A stretch of 64,000 nt of DNA. Origin: Eunapius fragilis. Lineage: Eukaryota; Porifera; Demospongiae; Spongillida; Spongillidae. Below the pieces are notes generated by a model. The model saw nothing but the letters and a program-made list of their open reading frames with translations. It made no database searches and was not told the origin of the DNA. Made by a program: the position numbers and the translations under genes. The stretch is from the NCBI GenBank assembly GCA_963681505.1, contig OY811975.1, positions 5,323,490-5,387,489 on the forward strand, in the 5' to 3' direction. Position 1 is the first letter of the stretch, and the number at the start of each line of letters is the position of its first letter. This document shows positions 21,478 to 33,055 of this stretch, piece after piece.

Positions 21478-21742
21478 TGTGGTCTTGGCACTTGATAGGT
21501 GAGTTGTACAATTTAATTTATTGTACACTGGCACGTAATCACCACCAGACGTTGAGGACAGTATGTCCCTAAAGCTTTTCATGCAGTGAGACCTTTCAAC
21601 CTTGATGGGGTCATTGGAGTCACGTGACTTTGGTGGGCGTGGCACTTGAAAGGTGAGTTGTACCTTTTAATGTATTGCACACTTGCACGTAATCACCACC
21701 AGACCTTGAGGACAGTATGTCCTTAAGCTTTTCATGCTGTCT
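21478..21742 (+). repeat. Two-unit tandem duplication (~115 bp unit)
   Basis: Units at about 21478-21590 and 21630-21742 share GGTGAGTTGTAC, GCACGTAATCACCACCAGAC and GAGGACAGTATGTCC, at roughly 85-90% identity by eye. The duplication is inside the CACTA-like element. Confidence 0.75.
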
Positions 21743-21848
21743 CAGGTACACAAACTTAATTGGTGTGTGTGTAATTAGAATATGACATCAGTTGTGTGGC
21801 ATCATAGATTTTCGGTCACTTCCTGTGATGTGACCATATCTTCCTCTT

Positions 21849-21872
21849 CCCCCCCCCCCCCCCCCCCCCCCC
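21849..21872. repeat. Poly(C) run followed by CT tract
   Basis: A run of 24 C followed by a short (TC)n tract. It is one of about a dozen G/C homopolymer runs of 15 bp or more in the window. Confidence 0.9.
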
Positions 21873-23207
21873 TCTCTCTCTCTTTCCAACCCTCTCTTTC
21901 TATTTCACTCTTACTGGATATCCATAATGCTCCATTTATACACAGCACCCATTTATTAATACAAAATTCAGTTAGTAATTTCAATTGGAGCCAAGCACAA
22001 CGTGGCTTGAGCGGAAAAATTACCGTTCGACGTTCTATTCGTCGAGATGAGAAACTGTTGGTGTTAGTTGGTTGCAAGATGCATTGGCTAATTGGCGGCT
22101 CTTCATCCGGCAATGCCCCTTTGCTGAGCGCGCGTGGTTGGCTTCAATTTCTAAGACCGTTTCGAATCTTGAGAACGTAACTGCATTGTGTCGCGATCAG
22201 GTATCTCATTCTCTCACCATTATGATTTCCCGTAACACGTGGATAGTACCCCAACCGGTGGTAAGTAATCATCACCAGCCTTTTTTTTCTCGAGTCAAAT
22301 TTAGAGACGTCATAAAAACTAGCAAAGGCAGAGCGGGTAAGAGATTGCGTTTTCATTCACACTTGCTGTTTATCAGTGTCTGTTGTCAGAATTGAATTAT
22401 ACGAAGAGCGGAGATAGAGAAGTAGCGGATTGCTTTGGAGTATAAGGTAAAGGCTTCGTTTGTTTTAACCCTGTATATTCCCTGCAGCTAGACAAGGAAA
22501 GCTCAGATTCAGCTGAGCTTGTCAAGCAATCCCGCCGTCAGTGTAGGCCTCTGTTTGCATTTGTATCGTATGGATGCTCTATTTTGCTGTAGCTATATGG
22601 ACTATGGTGACAGTACAGGGAAGCAGTTTGAAGCCTACGCTCAACTACTGCCGCGCGTTTCGTTAGAAGAGGTTGCAATGGATTTCTGAGCAACTCGTGG
22701 CAACGGCGGGTTGGAGGGCCACTACTGGAGTATCTCCTTCCTTGATGGCTGGAGAGCTTGAACGTTGTCTATTGATTGTATTGCTTTATTTAATATTGAT
22801 AATAATTTTAATACTAATCAAGCCAGTATACAACGAACATAATCGGGTGGCGTACCCAATACAGTATACGGTCAACGTAGGTACAGTGTAGTATCCGGAG
22901 ACATTAATTAGAGAATCCTCCATAAGCACACGTGATACATTTGAGGATACTCGAAATATACGCAGTGCGAAATTGGTTCTATACGCAAAATATACCAGTG
23001 GGATACTTCGCGTATATTCATGCGTATATTCGAAATATACGCAAAATATACAATAGCGTATATCCTATTTTTTGCACAGTGTTGTTCTTGGTGGAAATTT
23101 CAATTGATGAGCATCAAGTAGAGTTCATTATAGGCTTGCTACATGTATATAGCAACCATTGTATTGCTTTAGTCCTGTGTCTCAAATGATCTGGAGACAA
23201 AGGTTGG

Positions 23208-23625
23208 GTGTACTGCTGGTTCCACTTTATGATTCAGTTGCAGGTCATAGTGAATTAAGATTGATGTACTCACAATGCATGTGATATTGGGATATCAACC
23301 AAGCACATGCAACTTAGTTATACGTGTGTGATAATCCCTAGCTTTCTCACTATATGTTTCATGACCATAAATAACAATGGAAGGTACATGCAGATTCACT
23401 GATAACACTATAGGCCATGCAGATAGACAACGTTAAAAGATGCACAGAGGATTACCACTACGAGATCATAACCAAGTGCATGCACGCGCATGATATGTAA
23501 TGCATTCTAAACTACAACAGACCCGGATTGGAAGGGGCGAAGAGAGGGGAAAAGGAATTGGTGCTGAAAGCAGTCTCTAAAAATTCAATTGCATAGATTA
23601 GCTTGTTTAGTTAATGAAGTACCAC
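23208..23625 (-). repeat. Right arm of the inverted repeat pair
   Basis: Reverse-complement partner of 20136-20500. Confidence 0.65.
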
Positions 23626-24025
23626 CGCATTCCATGGTGAACTTATTACATGTAAGAGGAAAGATGATTTTTACCATAAGAACACTAACTCCCCATGCAA
23701 TGAATGTGCCTTATTTTCCAAAGTTGCGAGAGGATACTTTTCCGTATTAGCGCGATCGTCCACTTGTATAGGGTGCTTATTTCACTGGGACCTACGCTAT
23801 TCTGTGAGTTTAATATAATAGAACTCTGGTTTTAAAGCAATAAAGTGGTGTGAATCAACTTAGTCCATAGGTTTCACAAGATAAATGTTTAGGTCATTCA
23901 CAAAAGGAGGCAAGCTATTAGATTTTTGCAGTCACGCGTTGTTACTCTGGTAAAAGAAAACCATGCCATTGTCTTGCCCTAAAAAAAATTAAATTAACAC
24001 GGGACTTGTGGTCTCTTAAATTGCT
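23626..24025. other. Unassigned
   Basis: No gene or repeat was recognised. Confidence 0.3.
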
Positions 24026-24274
24026 ATGTATGCTGTTGACGTTTTATCTTCCAAGGGACTCAATCACGAAGACATCAGCTTGGCTGAAATTTCTTCTCTA
24101 CAACCGTTATTAAGAAGAAATGAAAATGTCATTTTTGGATTCTTGAGTATTTGTGAAATGACTCCAAGTGAAGCTAAGAAACAAATGAACCTTGAAATTA
24201 TTGCATCTGCCACCACTGCTACCTATGATGAAGATTTATCGCAATTGTTGAAATCTGTTCCATTATTACTTTGA
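24026..24274 (+). CDS. Hypothetical 82-codon ORF
   Basis: Reads from ATG to TGA with an amphipathic, protein-like composition (for example LNHEDISLAEISSLQPLLRR and EAKKQMNLEIIASATT). I do not recognise a family. It could be an exon of a host gene or a transposon fragment. No splice sites were convincing and the neighbours are mobile DNA. Confidence 0.2.
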   Translation: MYAVDVLSSKGLNHEDISLAEISSLQPLLRRNENVIFGFLSICEMTPSEAKKQMNLEIIASATTATYDEDLSQLLKSVPLLL

Positions 24275-24472
24275 CAAGTATAGGTAGCGTCGAAGTGTAA
24301 TAGCGTTATAGTAGCATTACCAGAAATTATTGATATCTTCGTATTGTGATACATGTACAAAAATACTAATTTCACATTGTTTATTAATTTATATTCATTA
24401 CCTTTTTGACAATAGTGGACCAATAAAAATCATCTGAACGATGTGTGTGCGTAAAGGCCGACATACACGGGT

Positions 24473-24598
24473 CGACTTTCTGCCGATTTATCGCCTGCAA
24501 CTCAAATGAATACGGGTGAAAATTCAGTAAACTAAACGTTTTACGGAGTTTTTACGCATATTCATTTGCGTTGCAGGCGATAAATCGGCAGGAAGTCA
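24473..24598. mobile_element. ~125 bp inverted-repeat MITE
   Basis: The arms GACTTTCTGCCGATTTATCG and the matching CGATAAATCGGCAGGAAGTC extend about 40 bp and include TTGCAGGCG. No coding content. Confidence 0.8.
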
Positions 24599-25391
24599 AT
24601 GTCACACAAACATGTTAAGTTATAATGTCCATGTATTGAATTTACATGGGTTGGGTGAACACGTGAAATTTTGAGAGCCTCTTAGTGTGTGCTGGTGTGC
24701 ATGTGTTAGACAGCTAGTACCTATAGTGCATGTGTTGAGTGTGTTAGAGTGTGTTAGTTGCTTGTGTGTGAATTGGGATATAATTGCACACTTGGTTATG
24801 CGTTGGCATGTCTTCATTGTTAGTGTGTGCTCAATGGTGTCTATGCACTGTTAAGTGTGTACTATGCTGGTTGTGTGTTGTGTGAGTTGAAAGTGGACAT
24901 GTATGTTGCACACATGTGGGGTTCATCTAGTGTACTTGTGGGTATTTTTGTTGTTACAGTACTGACAGGTGGTAAAGAGGAAGTATGAATAGAAGGACAC
25001 ACTTGTTAGTGTGTGGTGGGCACTGACTGGTGGTATGGCGGTGTACAGGTTGGGTGGTGCATCCTGTGTGCTAGTGGAGAGACTGCTATTGTGGTGGGTG
25101 GGTTGGGATTGTAAATTGTTAAACTGGTGAGAGTGCAGACATTAATCTGTCATAATGCTTGTTGTGAGTGTTGCCAGTGCTAGGATTATGGCATTATCGT
25201 TGGGCATTGTCCAGGCAGAAGGTATTAGATGCCCATGTTAGAGAATGATAAACTTCAAGTAAACACCAGGAATCAACATCAGATAGGGACATCAGCTGGC
25301 TGGTTCTGCATGAACCACAAACTATTCCCTGCTTATGAGTGTGCATCTTTTTTTTTTCAGCACCATATTGCAGTTGAACACAATGGGCCAT
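24599..25391. other. GTGTGTTAG-rich non-coding stretch
   Basis: G/T-rich with irregular GTGTGTTAG words (24690-25060). No gene was seen. Confidence 0.4.
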
Positions 25392-25572
25392 GGGCGTAGA
25401 AACAGTATTAATAGGGGGGGGGGGGGGGGGGGGGGGGCAAAGTCATATTATTCATTGAATTTCACCCTACATGGTATCATCTATCACCATGTACTGTGAA
25501 AATCGAGGAATAATATGACTTTGGACACCCCCCCCTCCCCCCCTCTCTCTCCATTAAGGCTGTTTCTATGCC
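25392..25572. mobile_element. Foldback element with poly(G) arm
   Basis: The outer arms GGGCGTAGAAACAG and CTGTTTCTATGCC and inner arms AAAGTCATATTATTC and GAATAATATGACTTT form a nested inverted repeat of ~180 bp. A G24 run (25414-25437) in the left arm faces a C-rich right arm. Confidence 0.75.
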
Positions 25573-26305
25573 TATGATTATTGGGTACATATTAATGGCT
25601 GATCTGTAGGTAAATCAGAACGCCACAATTCAAAGGAACAGAAAATTAGGGTCCTGTTGATAATACCATGGTCCTGTGGATACCATAGAATGAAATTCGT
25701 TTTGGTCCTGCATGTTCATAATTAATTACTTGACTGCTCCACTGTTAGAGGAAGCACAAAACATTTTCCTGCGCTGATAATTGGTGAGGACTCCTTTGTG
25801 GTTCTTAGGATATGGTTGAGAGTTGCTGGTAGGGAAATCAATGGCCGCCACATACACACATCATCTCCCTCAAATCTTGTTCATAGATTAGAAGACACAA
25901 AGAACAAAACTGTCACGGGCTATTCCATTAAATAAGTGCACACCCCTACTGATGACAATAATTTAAGTCCTGGCCTGGGGTGAGGGGAAATAAATGATGA
26001 CGTTTGGCTGCCCCTGGAATTGCATAATTACTCACTGTGGGAAGCTATATGCCTTGTCCTGGGGGTGATGGAGTAAGCGGGGAAGGGGGGGGGGGGGGGG
26101 GGGGGGGGGGGGTATAGGTACATGTTTTCGTGTCCAAAGAAACTAGTGTTACCTTGATCGTGGTCAGGCATGTAATTAGCTAGGGTAAACCCATGGCCAC
26201 ATACACTCATTAACTGGAAAAGCCAGCGTTTGTCACGTACATGTTACATGTACGTACACCTAATTATTGCACCTCCCGATTTAGAGAGTATCTAATTTTT
26301 ATAAC
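25573..26305. other. Upstream region of the transporter gene
   Basis: Contains a G28 run (26085-26112), the longest homopolymer in the window, about 190 bp before the transporter start. A core promoter could not be recognised. Confidence 0.4.
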
Positions 26306-27777
26306 ATGATTACCCCTATTTCCGTCCTACGTTGTTTACTTCGTGCGTTGTCACCGAGAGGCATGTCGAGGTGGGGACTGTTCAAGAAGCTGCGTGTGCC
26401 GACGGCACCCAAAGGGCCGAGGACCGTGAACATCGTATTTGGGTACTTCTTTGTCATCAACTACATCATTGGCACAGGCTTTCTCGGCATACCGTACGCG
26501 TTCTACCATGCCGGTATGTTGGCTAGCATCATTACCCTGTCCGTGGTGTCGTTTTTGGCCTGGAATACAGCCAGTTGGCTGATAGAGACCATGTCGCGTG
26601 CTCAGGTAAGAAACATGGCGCCAAGCCAGAGACAGCTAGCGGTTTTATTTATTTATTATTTATTTTATGAAGGCGCTCGAGACGTTCAAACACGCGCAGA
26701 TGTCGAATACGACTGCCGAAGGAGACAAAGACCCGCTGCCATCTTCCAAACGCCCTGTTCCTTCGTCCTCCCAGGAGGACCCTCAGTTCGAAATTCTTCT
26801 CACGCGGAAGTTCGAGTTGACCGAGCTGTGCCAAGTGTTCGTGAACAAGTGGTTCAAGGTTTTCGTTCTCGTTGTCATGAGCACGTCGTCCTTCTTAGCC
26901 CTGTGGTCCTACGGCACGGTGGGAGGTTCCGGTTGGTCCACCAACCTCCCTCTCAACTTCGGCCCCTTCCGCATATGCACCGAGGACGACTTTCGCGGGA
27001 ACCTGGTACCCGAAACCCCGGGCTGTCTCGCCTCTTACCGCTTCTGCGTGTTCTTGTTCGCGGTGATCGTGGTACCCTTGTCCTGCCTCGAGCTGAAGGA
27101 GCTCGGGTTCGTGCAGGCCATCCTGGGCGTCGTGCGGTTCGCCATCATCGGCTCCATCGTCCTCTACTGCCTCGCCAAGTTGGCCGAATCCCCGCTCGCC
27201 AAACTCACAGTCCCCACCAACGCGACGACGGCACTGAACCTGAGCGCGCCCACCGCCAACGCCACCTGTCCCTACCCCCAGGGGGCCCACCCCTCCTCCT
27301 CCTCCTCCGTGAGGAACTTTGTACTGGACTTCAGCGTGGTGGGCTGGGTGCTCTCCATCCCAGTGTTCACCTATGCCCAGATCCTACACCCGGGGATACC
27401 TAGCCTGACCCACCCCATCAAGCAGAAGAGGGGGCTCCACTGGTTCATGATGGCCATCTTTGGGACGACCCTGTTCTGCTACATGGTGCTTGGGGTAGCC
27501 GTGTCGCTGTGGTTCCAGGGGGACATCAACGAGACGGCCTCGCTCAACTGGGTGAGTTGGACATGTTACATTAGTGGGTGTGGTCAGTGGTGGTAGTGTC
27601 CTCGTGTGTTCAGTTCCAATGACATGGTAGATCTATATGTGATGGTTGGGGCAGGCTGGATCGAGATTTCAGGTCCATTTAGCATACACTATCTGTGGGT
27701 TGCAGAAGTATGTAGGAATTCAGGAAAGGCTTTATGTTTTGTTACATAGCGGTCAGGTAGTGCAATTGTTAGTATTC

Positions 27778-27864
<87 letters not shown>

Positions 27865-28702
27865 TGTGTGTGTTTGTGTGTCTTTCTGTGAAGTCTTTCA
27901 CTTTCACTTTCACTTATGACTTCTTGTGCTACTGTTGTGGGCAGAGATGTATGAAGGGAGGAAAGTGTTTCATTAGCTGAGCACACTGTCACACGCATCA
28001 TACACACACACATACCCACAGGCACCTCTGACAAAGCCCGGTCACCACGCTGCCCTCCGTGCCCTCTCCTACTTCATCGTCCTCTTCCCCACCCTGGATG
28101 TGATCTCCGCCTACCCCCTGGTCACCTGCGCCACTGTCAACAACCTGTACCAGGTGATCATGGGACGGGACACCTCCCAGAGCAAGCACGCCTACGAGTG
28201 GCTCGTCCTGTTGGCCATGAGGGTGGGCGTGGCCACCCTGCCCGTCCTGTGCAGCCTCTTCGTGTCAAACCTGGTCTACATCCTCAAGTACGCTGGCCTC
28301 ATGGGGTTCGTGACGGCCATCTTGATCCCCTTGGTCCTCCAGCTGTCCTCGCAGTACAAGTGCGCCAAGGTGTTTGGGGAGCGGCCGTCCGGTACCGGTA
28401 CCGCTTCCTCTCCCCTTCTTGAGCCTCACGTGGATACGGAGATGGAGGTGCTGAAGAAGGATGGGGAGGAGGAGGAGGGGGAGGGAGCTAATCTCATCGA
28501 TGGAAGCGATGATGAGGCGGGGAAGAAGAAGAAGAAAGGAAAGTCCCTGACATCAAAGGGAAAGCCCCGATACATGACGCCGTATTCCATTCCTGTATTG
28601 AGCCATCCGGTCACCGTGGTGATCATCGGCCTGTTGGGAGGGGCCATGTTTGTCATATCCCTGGTCAGTCTGGGCTTTGCTGTGAGGCCAAAGTGTTCAT
28701 AG
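26306..28702 (+). CDS. Multi-pass amino-acid/auxin permease-like transporter (TMEM104/SLC38-like)
   Basis: Three exons are supported by GT-AG junctions that keep frame: 26306-26605, 26673-27551 and 28022-28702. The introns are 67 and 470 bp, and the product is about 619 residues. Exon 1 carries YIIGTGFLGIPYAFYHAG, the first-helix signature of the amino acid/auxin permease superfamily. About ten or eleven hydrophobic helices follow, with NAT/NLS/NAT sequons in a loop at about residues 280-300. An acidic then lysine-rich insertion near the C-terminus (EEEEGEG...KKKKKGK) precedes the last helix. The role is likely transport of amino acids or similar solutes in a membrane. Substrate and organelle are unknown. 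The start could also be Met20 (26363). The gene is GC-richer than its surroundings and converges on the TRAF-like gene. Confidence 0.78.
27780..27882. repeat. (GT)n microsatellite in transporter intron 2
   Basis: About 100 bp of nearly pure GT within the second intron. Confidence 0.95.
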
Positions 28703-29032
28703 TCTCAAAAAGACCTGTCGAATGAACTCACAGCTGTTTGTCATCAATTTCATTTATCATTTTCATTGTTGGTGACCTTCAATGCACACATGATTGCTTG
28801 GATGTTTTTAGTGCTATCAATAGCTATTATTGTGTTGTTGTGGACTATGGGATGGAATACATGGAGTTCTGTGGCTTGACTGCCTGACTGATCATGAAAT
28901 GAAACAATTTATATCTAATTTTAAAAAAAGCTCTCATCATCTCGTGACTATAACATAATTGACTAGATTCACTAGAAATGTGATGCATGTCATGGGCCAA
29001 TACACAGAAACCACCCTCCCCTCCCCCGTCTG
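28703..29032. other. Convergent intergenic space
   Basis: 330 bp between the stop of the transporter (+) and the stop of the TRAF-like gene (-). It probably holds both 3' UTRs. No clear AATAAA was found. Confidence 0.5.
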
Positions 29033-30301
29033 TCAGCTGCTGGTCATAAGCCACGGCCTTCCCGATGGAAGAATGTCCACTTCCACCCTGAAGAAGACAG
29101 CGTCGTCCTTCAGGTACTGGCACCCCCGCTCCTCGCTCAGGGCGAGGTCCCCGTGGGGTACGAAGGTCAGAGCGTTGAGGGCCCGCACCTCCCCCTTGCT
29201 GGTCACGGGGTACCACCCGTCCTTGGCCTCCACCGTGAGGACGCTCTCGCGGTGCTCAGCGTCCCTCAGCTGGTTGAGGAGGGTCACGGTCACCCTGGCG
29301 CACAGGGGCCACACCAGGTGGGCGTCGTTCTTCCCCTTGAGCAGGCGCACAAACAGCGACACGTGGGTCCCCTCCCCCCCGCCCCATCCCCAGGCCACCA
29401 CGGCCAGGGAGAGCTCGTAGCCGTTGGGGTGGCTGCAGAAGTCCGGGCTGTGCCAGGCGTCCTTGTAGGTCATTCGACGGGCAAAGTCGGGCATCTTGAA
29501 CACCGCCGCGGAGCCGGGTTTCTTTTTGCCGCCGGCGGGCCCCTCCTCCACCTTGAGCTCCCTCCTCTCTGCCCCCAGCGCCTCCAAAGTGAACCGCATG
29601 GTGAGGTCGAGGTGGTGTCGAAGGCTGCTGGATTCATGGCCGGACACCTCCTCCGTCGTCCCGGCGAAGGTGCAGCCGACTGGCTGGTACGGACAGAAGG
29701 CTGTCGTGTGCAGACATGTGGAGAGGTGCGAGTCCAAGTGGCGTCTCTCCAGCAAAGTCGAGCAGCCAGGATTCGGGCACGCGACCACCCGACCGGGACA
29801 CTCCCCCTCGAGGTGGGCGGGGTCCACCACGCGCAAGTAGGGCCCCGCCTCCCCGCACTGGGGGCAGACGTACTGCCGCATGACGCACACGTCGCTCGTG
29901 TGGGGGCCGAGGTTGCCGCGGGCGACCGTCTCTCCGCATAGGTTCGGGCACGGGACGGGCGCGTAGTCGCACTTCTTGAGGTGCGCCTCGTGTTCCCCTA
30001 GTTCCCCCACCCAGGGGCACTTGTTAGGCTCCAGCCGGCACTTCACCTTGAGCGCCCTTATACGTCGGGAGCTGAGGCCGTCCGGGAACGTGTCCAGCGC
30101 CTGCTTGCAGGTTGGGCAGAGAGGGGAGGCCTTCCTCCACGTCTGGACGCAGGCGAGGCAGTAGAGGCTGGCGCACCCGCATCTGGCCTGCTGGGGGTCG
30201 CGGGCTGGGAGGAGGCAGATGAGACAGCACAGCTCCTGGGGTGGGTCACATTCAAACTCGTAGTCGTATCCACTGGAGTGTTGTTCCGTTCCTTCTTGCA
30301 T
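29033..30301 (-). CDS. TRAF-like protein: RING, zf-TRAF, MATH
   Basis: The open frame extends from 30334, but the upstream edge reads as a splice acceptor (TTTTATTAATTTCCAG). The Met at 30301 (MQEGTEQ) is therefore the likely start, giving about 422 residues. Numbered from 30334, a RING finger lies at about residues 37-76 (CLIC...CGC...CLAC...CPTC, with Cys where many RINGs have His). TRAF-type zinc fingers lie at about 99-235 (repeated CPxxGC and HxxxC patterns). A MATH domain covers about 283-425. The role is probably adaptor/E3 ubiquitin ligase signalling at membrane receptors or the cytosol, as in TNF-receptor pathways. There is little coiled coil between fingers and MATH, unlike vertebrate TRAF2 or TRAF6. 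No decay is seen. The specific TRAF orthology is not determined. Confidence 0.88.
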   Translation of the reverse strand: MQEGTEQHSSGYDYEFECDPPQELCCLICLLPARDPQQARCGCASLYCLACVQTWRKASPLCPTCKQALDTFPDGLSSRRIRALKVKCRLEPNKCPWVGELGEHEAHLKKCDYAPVPCPNLCGETVARGNLGPHTSDVCVMRQYVCPQCGEAGPYLRVVDPAHLEGECPGRVVACPNPGCSTLLERRHLDSHLSTCLHTTAFCPYQPVGCTFAGTTEEVSGHESSSLRHHLDLTMRFTLEALGAERRELKVEEGPAGGKKKPGSAAVFKMPDFARRMTYKDAWHSPDFCSHPNGYELSLAVVAWGWGGGEGTHVSLFVRLLKGKNDAHLVWPLCARVTVTLLNQLRDAEHRESVLTVEAKDGWYPVTSKGEVRALNALTFVPHGDLALSEERGCQYLKDDAVFFRVEVDILPSGRPWLMTSS

Positions 30302-30334
30302 GACTAAGCGCTGGAAATTAATAAAATGCGGCAA

Positions 30335-31299
30335 ATTAACATACAGATAGGTTTGCGAGTGAGTGTGTGTGCGTGTGTGTGTGTGTATGTGTGTGTGTGT
30401 GTGTGTGTGCGTGCGTGTGTGTATGCAATGGTGTAGGATGCAAGGCGACGACTATTTCGTTGAAGGGGGCGTTTCCCCCTACCTTGGGGGGGGGGGGGAG
30501 GCATAAAGTGGGAGAGGGGAAGTGCTGCAACCATTGTAAAAATTATCTCCCCCCTAGTTGGGCGTGGCCCGACCTTGACCGAGCCTATATTATCTCATAT
30601 GTGGTCTATTATCACATACGCTATCAGATGGGTACAGGTGTAGGCTTGATACCCGACCTTCCGCCAAAACGCGAAGGTCGGGCTACGGCCAAATCCCACC
30701 CCTTCTTTCTACACGCCCATTCATTTGCCCACCTTGACAGTGCCAAAACCAGACGTACGTACTTCGTTCGACGTACGATACAGTGGGTACGAGGTAAACA
30801 AAACGATTGTACGGTGGAGTGGGGACGAGCACAACAATTCCACTGTGACGTAATAACAGATGTCCTCTACAACATTTCATGTGACGTGTAGGCTTACGGT
30901 GGCCCTGGAGGTCGCGAGCGAACACTGTACACTTGTGTGTTTTACGCACTTCACATCTGCGGTAAACAGAGAGCACTACAATGGTTTCGAGTTAAAACAA
31001 ATAAGAAAAGCGCAGGACATGGATTGGAAACGAGGCTGATATACGGCTGAATTACGGTATTCAAAATTTCTATCCGTGTTGCGCTTGAGGGCTATTCTTA
31101 GAGTCGCGAAATCGCAGAAACGAAAAGCTACACTTGGTAAGTTGGTTCCTTTCTAATTAAGAGGCAGGTTTTACAAATGGGATCAGTCAAGCTTTACTTT
31201 TGAAAGCAATGTATAAGCCTGTTAAAGCGTTCGGGTCGCTTAAGCTTCGAGTAACGAAAGCTCTTGAACAACTTCCAGTTCAACAGATCTGAAAACTTT
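30335..31299. other. Upstream of TRAF-like gene; microsatellite and small palindromes
   Basis: A GT/GC microsatellite (30362-30424), a G13 run (30486-30498) and a short inverted pair ACCCGACCTTC/GAAGGTCGGGC (30651-30682), whose halves resemble sequence near 52990. A possible 5' exon of the TRAF-like gene could lie here but was not identified. Confidence 0.4.
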
Positions 31300-33055
31300 G
31301 AACTAGGGTGTAGCTATAACCAGGAGCAGGAGCAGGAGCAGGAGTTGCTACCTAAAACCAGGAGCAGGAACAGGAGTTACTACCTAAAACCAGGAGCAGG
31401 AGCAGGAGCAGGAGCAAAAGTTCGTACCTATAAAATCTCTTATGAGCTAGAGTGTATATGTGTGGACGTGTGGACTCATTAAGTTTAAACTCGTGCGGTG
31501 GGTTCTGTGTAGTATGCGCGCACTCCACATGTCTGTAAACACCATTTATTTCTCCACATTTCTGAATATCCAATAATTAATTAAGGTAGTGACCAACCAC
31601 AAACTCTTTCTCAAAATGTTGTATATGTCATGTAAAGCTATTATTTTTTTTTCTTTATGAATCATTATGACAACTGATAAAAATTATTAACAGCAATGCA
31701 TACACTATAGGTATTTTTAAAATGCACGACACAAGTTACAAGTTAGCAGGTGCCCTGGATAGACACAGTATAGAGCTATATCATTTGCCCTGACCAGGGT
31801 CAAGCTGAGTTTTCTGTATATATACAGACTGGCAATGGCTTGGGGCTTTGAAACTTTGTGGTCAGACAGAAAGCCAATCTTGCCAAGTGTTGCCTAGCTT
31901 CAGTCCCCCAACACCCATACATGTAGGTTTCCACAGCCAGTGGGATGCACTTCCAACCAAGTTCATTTACATTTATCCTCATTGGCACTTATCAGCTGCC
32001 AAGGCTGCTGACCCTGCTATCACACTCACTTCAGTAAAGGTACTTGGATTAAGCGGGGAAGTGACAGTAATGTCAAATGCTGCTGGTTTGCCTATTTAGT
32101 AATCAGCAGGTCAAGTGTGCCGTTGATCATGCCCAAGACCACTCCCTGCCTTAACATGGGCACCAATACATGTGGGCTCGCCTGCAAGACTGAAGATATA
32201 TACATCACACAGCGGTCTGTTATGGTGGGAGACCACTTCACCTCCATGCTTGCAGGTTAATGAATGATGATGACCCAAGGGGTCCAAACAGTGAGAGAGA
32301 CATTATGGACAGTTGGCACCTTGGGAGACATCAATACCACCACTTTATACCAGCCTGAAATACAGAGGGGTCAAGATGGAGATTGAGCCCTGGCACCGGA
32401 ACAACCTGGAGCCATGCAGAAACATGGGGAGAAGAAGCAGACAGAAGTCTAGCTCTGTCTGGCAAAGCTAAAAATTGGGATAATTAACTGCAATTTTCCT
32501 AGCTAACTATAGGTACATGCATATAGGTGTGGAAAGACGCAATAACAAAAGGAATTATCGAGCTTAGCTGCTAAGGGCTCCCACTAAAAAATGCAGAATA
32601 CCTATATCTAGTAGTGCTCATGAGTTCACTTTTTTATAATGTGGAGGGCAGTCCGGACCACTGCAGCATTTAACAAAGTTCATCCCAGTGGAACAGAATG
32701 GAATCAGTTTTTATTCATCTATTAGATATTCAGAAATGTGGAGAAATAAATGGTGTTTTTACAGACATGTGGAGTGCGCGCAAACTATGCAGCACCCGCC
32801 GCACGAGTTTAAACATAATGAGTCCACACGTCCACACATATGCACTCTTGCACATAAGGCATACTGCGTGGGATTTTATAGGTATGAACTTTTGCTCCTT
32901 CTCCTGTTCCTGCTCCTGGATTTAGGTAGTAACTCCAGTTCCTGCTCCTGGTTTTAGGTAGCAACTCCTGCTCCTGCTCCTGCTCCTGCTTCTGCTCCTG
33001 CTCCTGGTTTTAGATACATCCCCGTTTACCCCTTTGAACTACACCCTGAAACCCG
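31300..33055. mobile_element. Foldback element with CAGGAG arrays in its arms
   Basis: The left arm (31300-31575) and the reverse-complemented right arm (32700-33055) are homologous. Each carries a (CAGGAG)n/(CTCCTG)n array broken by CTACCTAAAACC, then shared sequence including GTGTGGACGTGTGGACTCAT and the reverse complement of TCAGAAATGTGGAGAAATAA. The outer ends are near GGGTGTAG and CTACACCC. The ~1.1 kb centre has no recognised gene. It resembles FB-type elements with repetitive arms. No target duplication was read. Confidence 0.7.

Larger units (their letters stand above)
20676..23081. mobile_element. CACTA-like DNA transposon, TSD TTG
   Basis: The left end reads CACTGTGCAAAAAA and the right end TTTTTTGCACAGTG, and TTG flanks both sides (20673-20675 and 23082-23084). 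A CACTG terminus with a 3-bp duplication fits the CACTA/EnSpm superfamily. TATACGC/GCGTATA motifs crowd both ends. The 2.4 kb interior holds a tandem repeat, a C24 run and short degenerate reading frames (for example around 22000-22330), but no recognisable transposase. It is therefore non-autonomous. Confidence 0.8.

Noticed and set aside
29153-29941. Long plus-strand ORF (262 codons) opposite the TRAF-like gene
   Set aside because: It is the antisense shadow of a GC-rich coding sequence. The minus strand has clear RING, TRAF and MATH motifs, while the plus frame is low in structure and proline/histidine-rich without any family.
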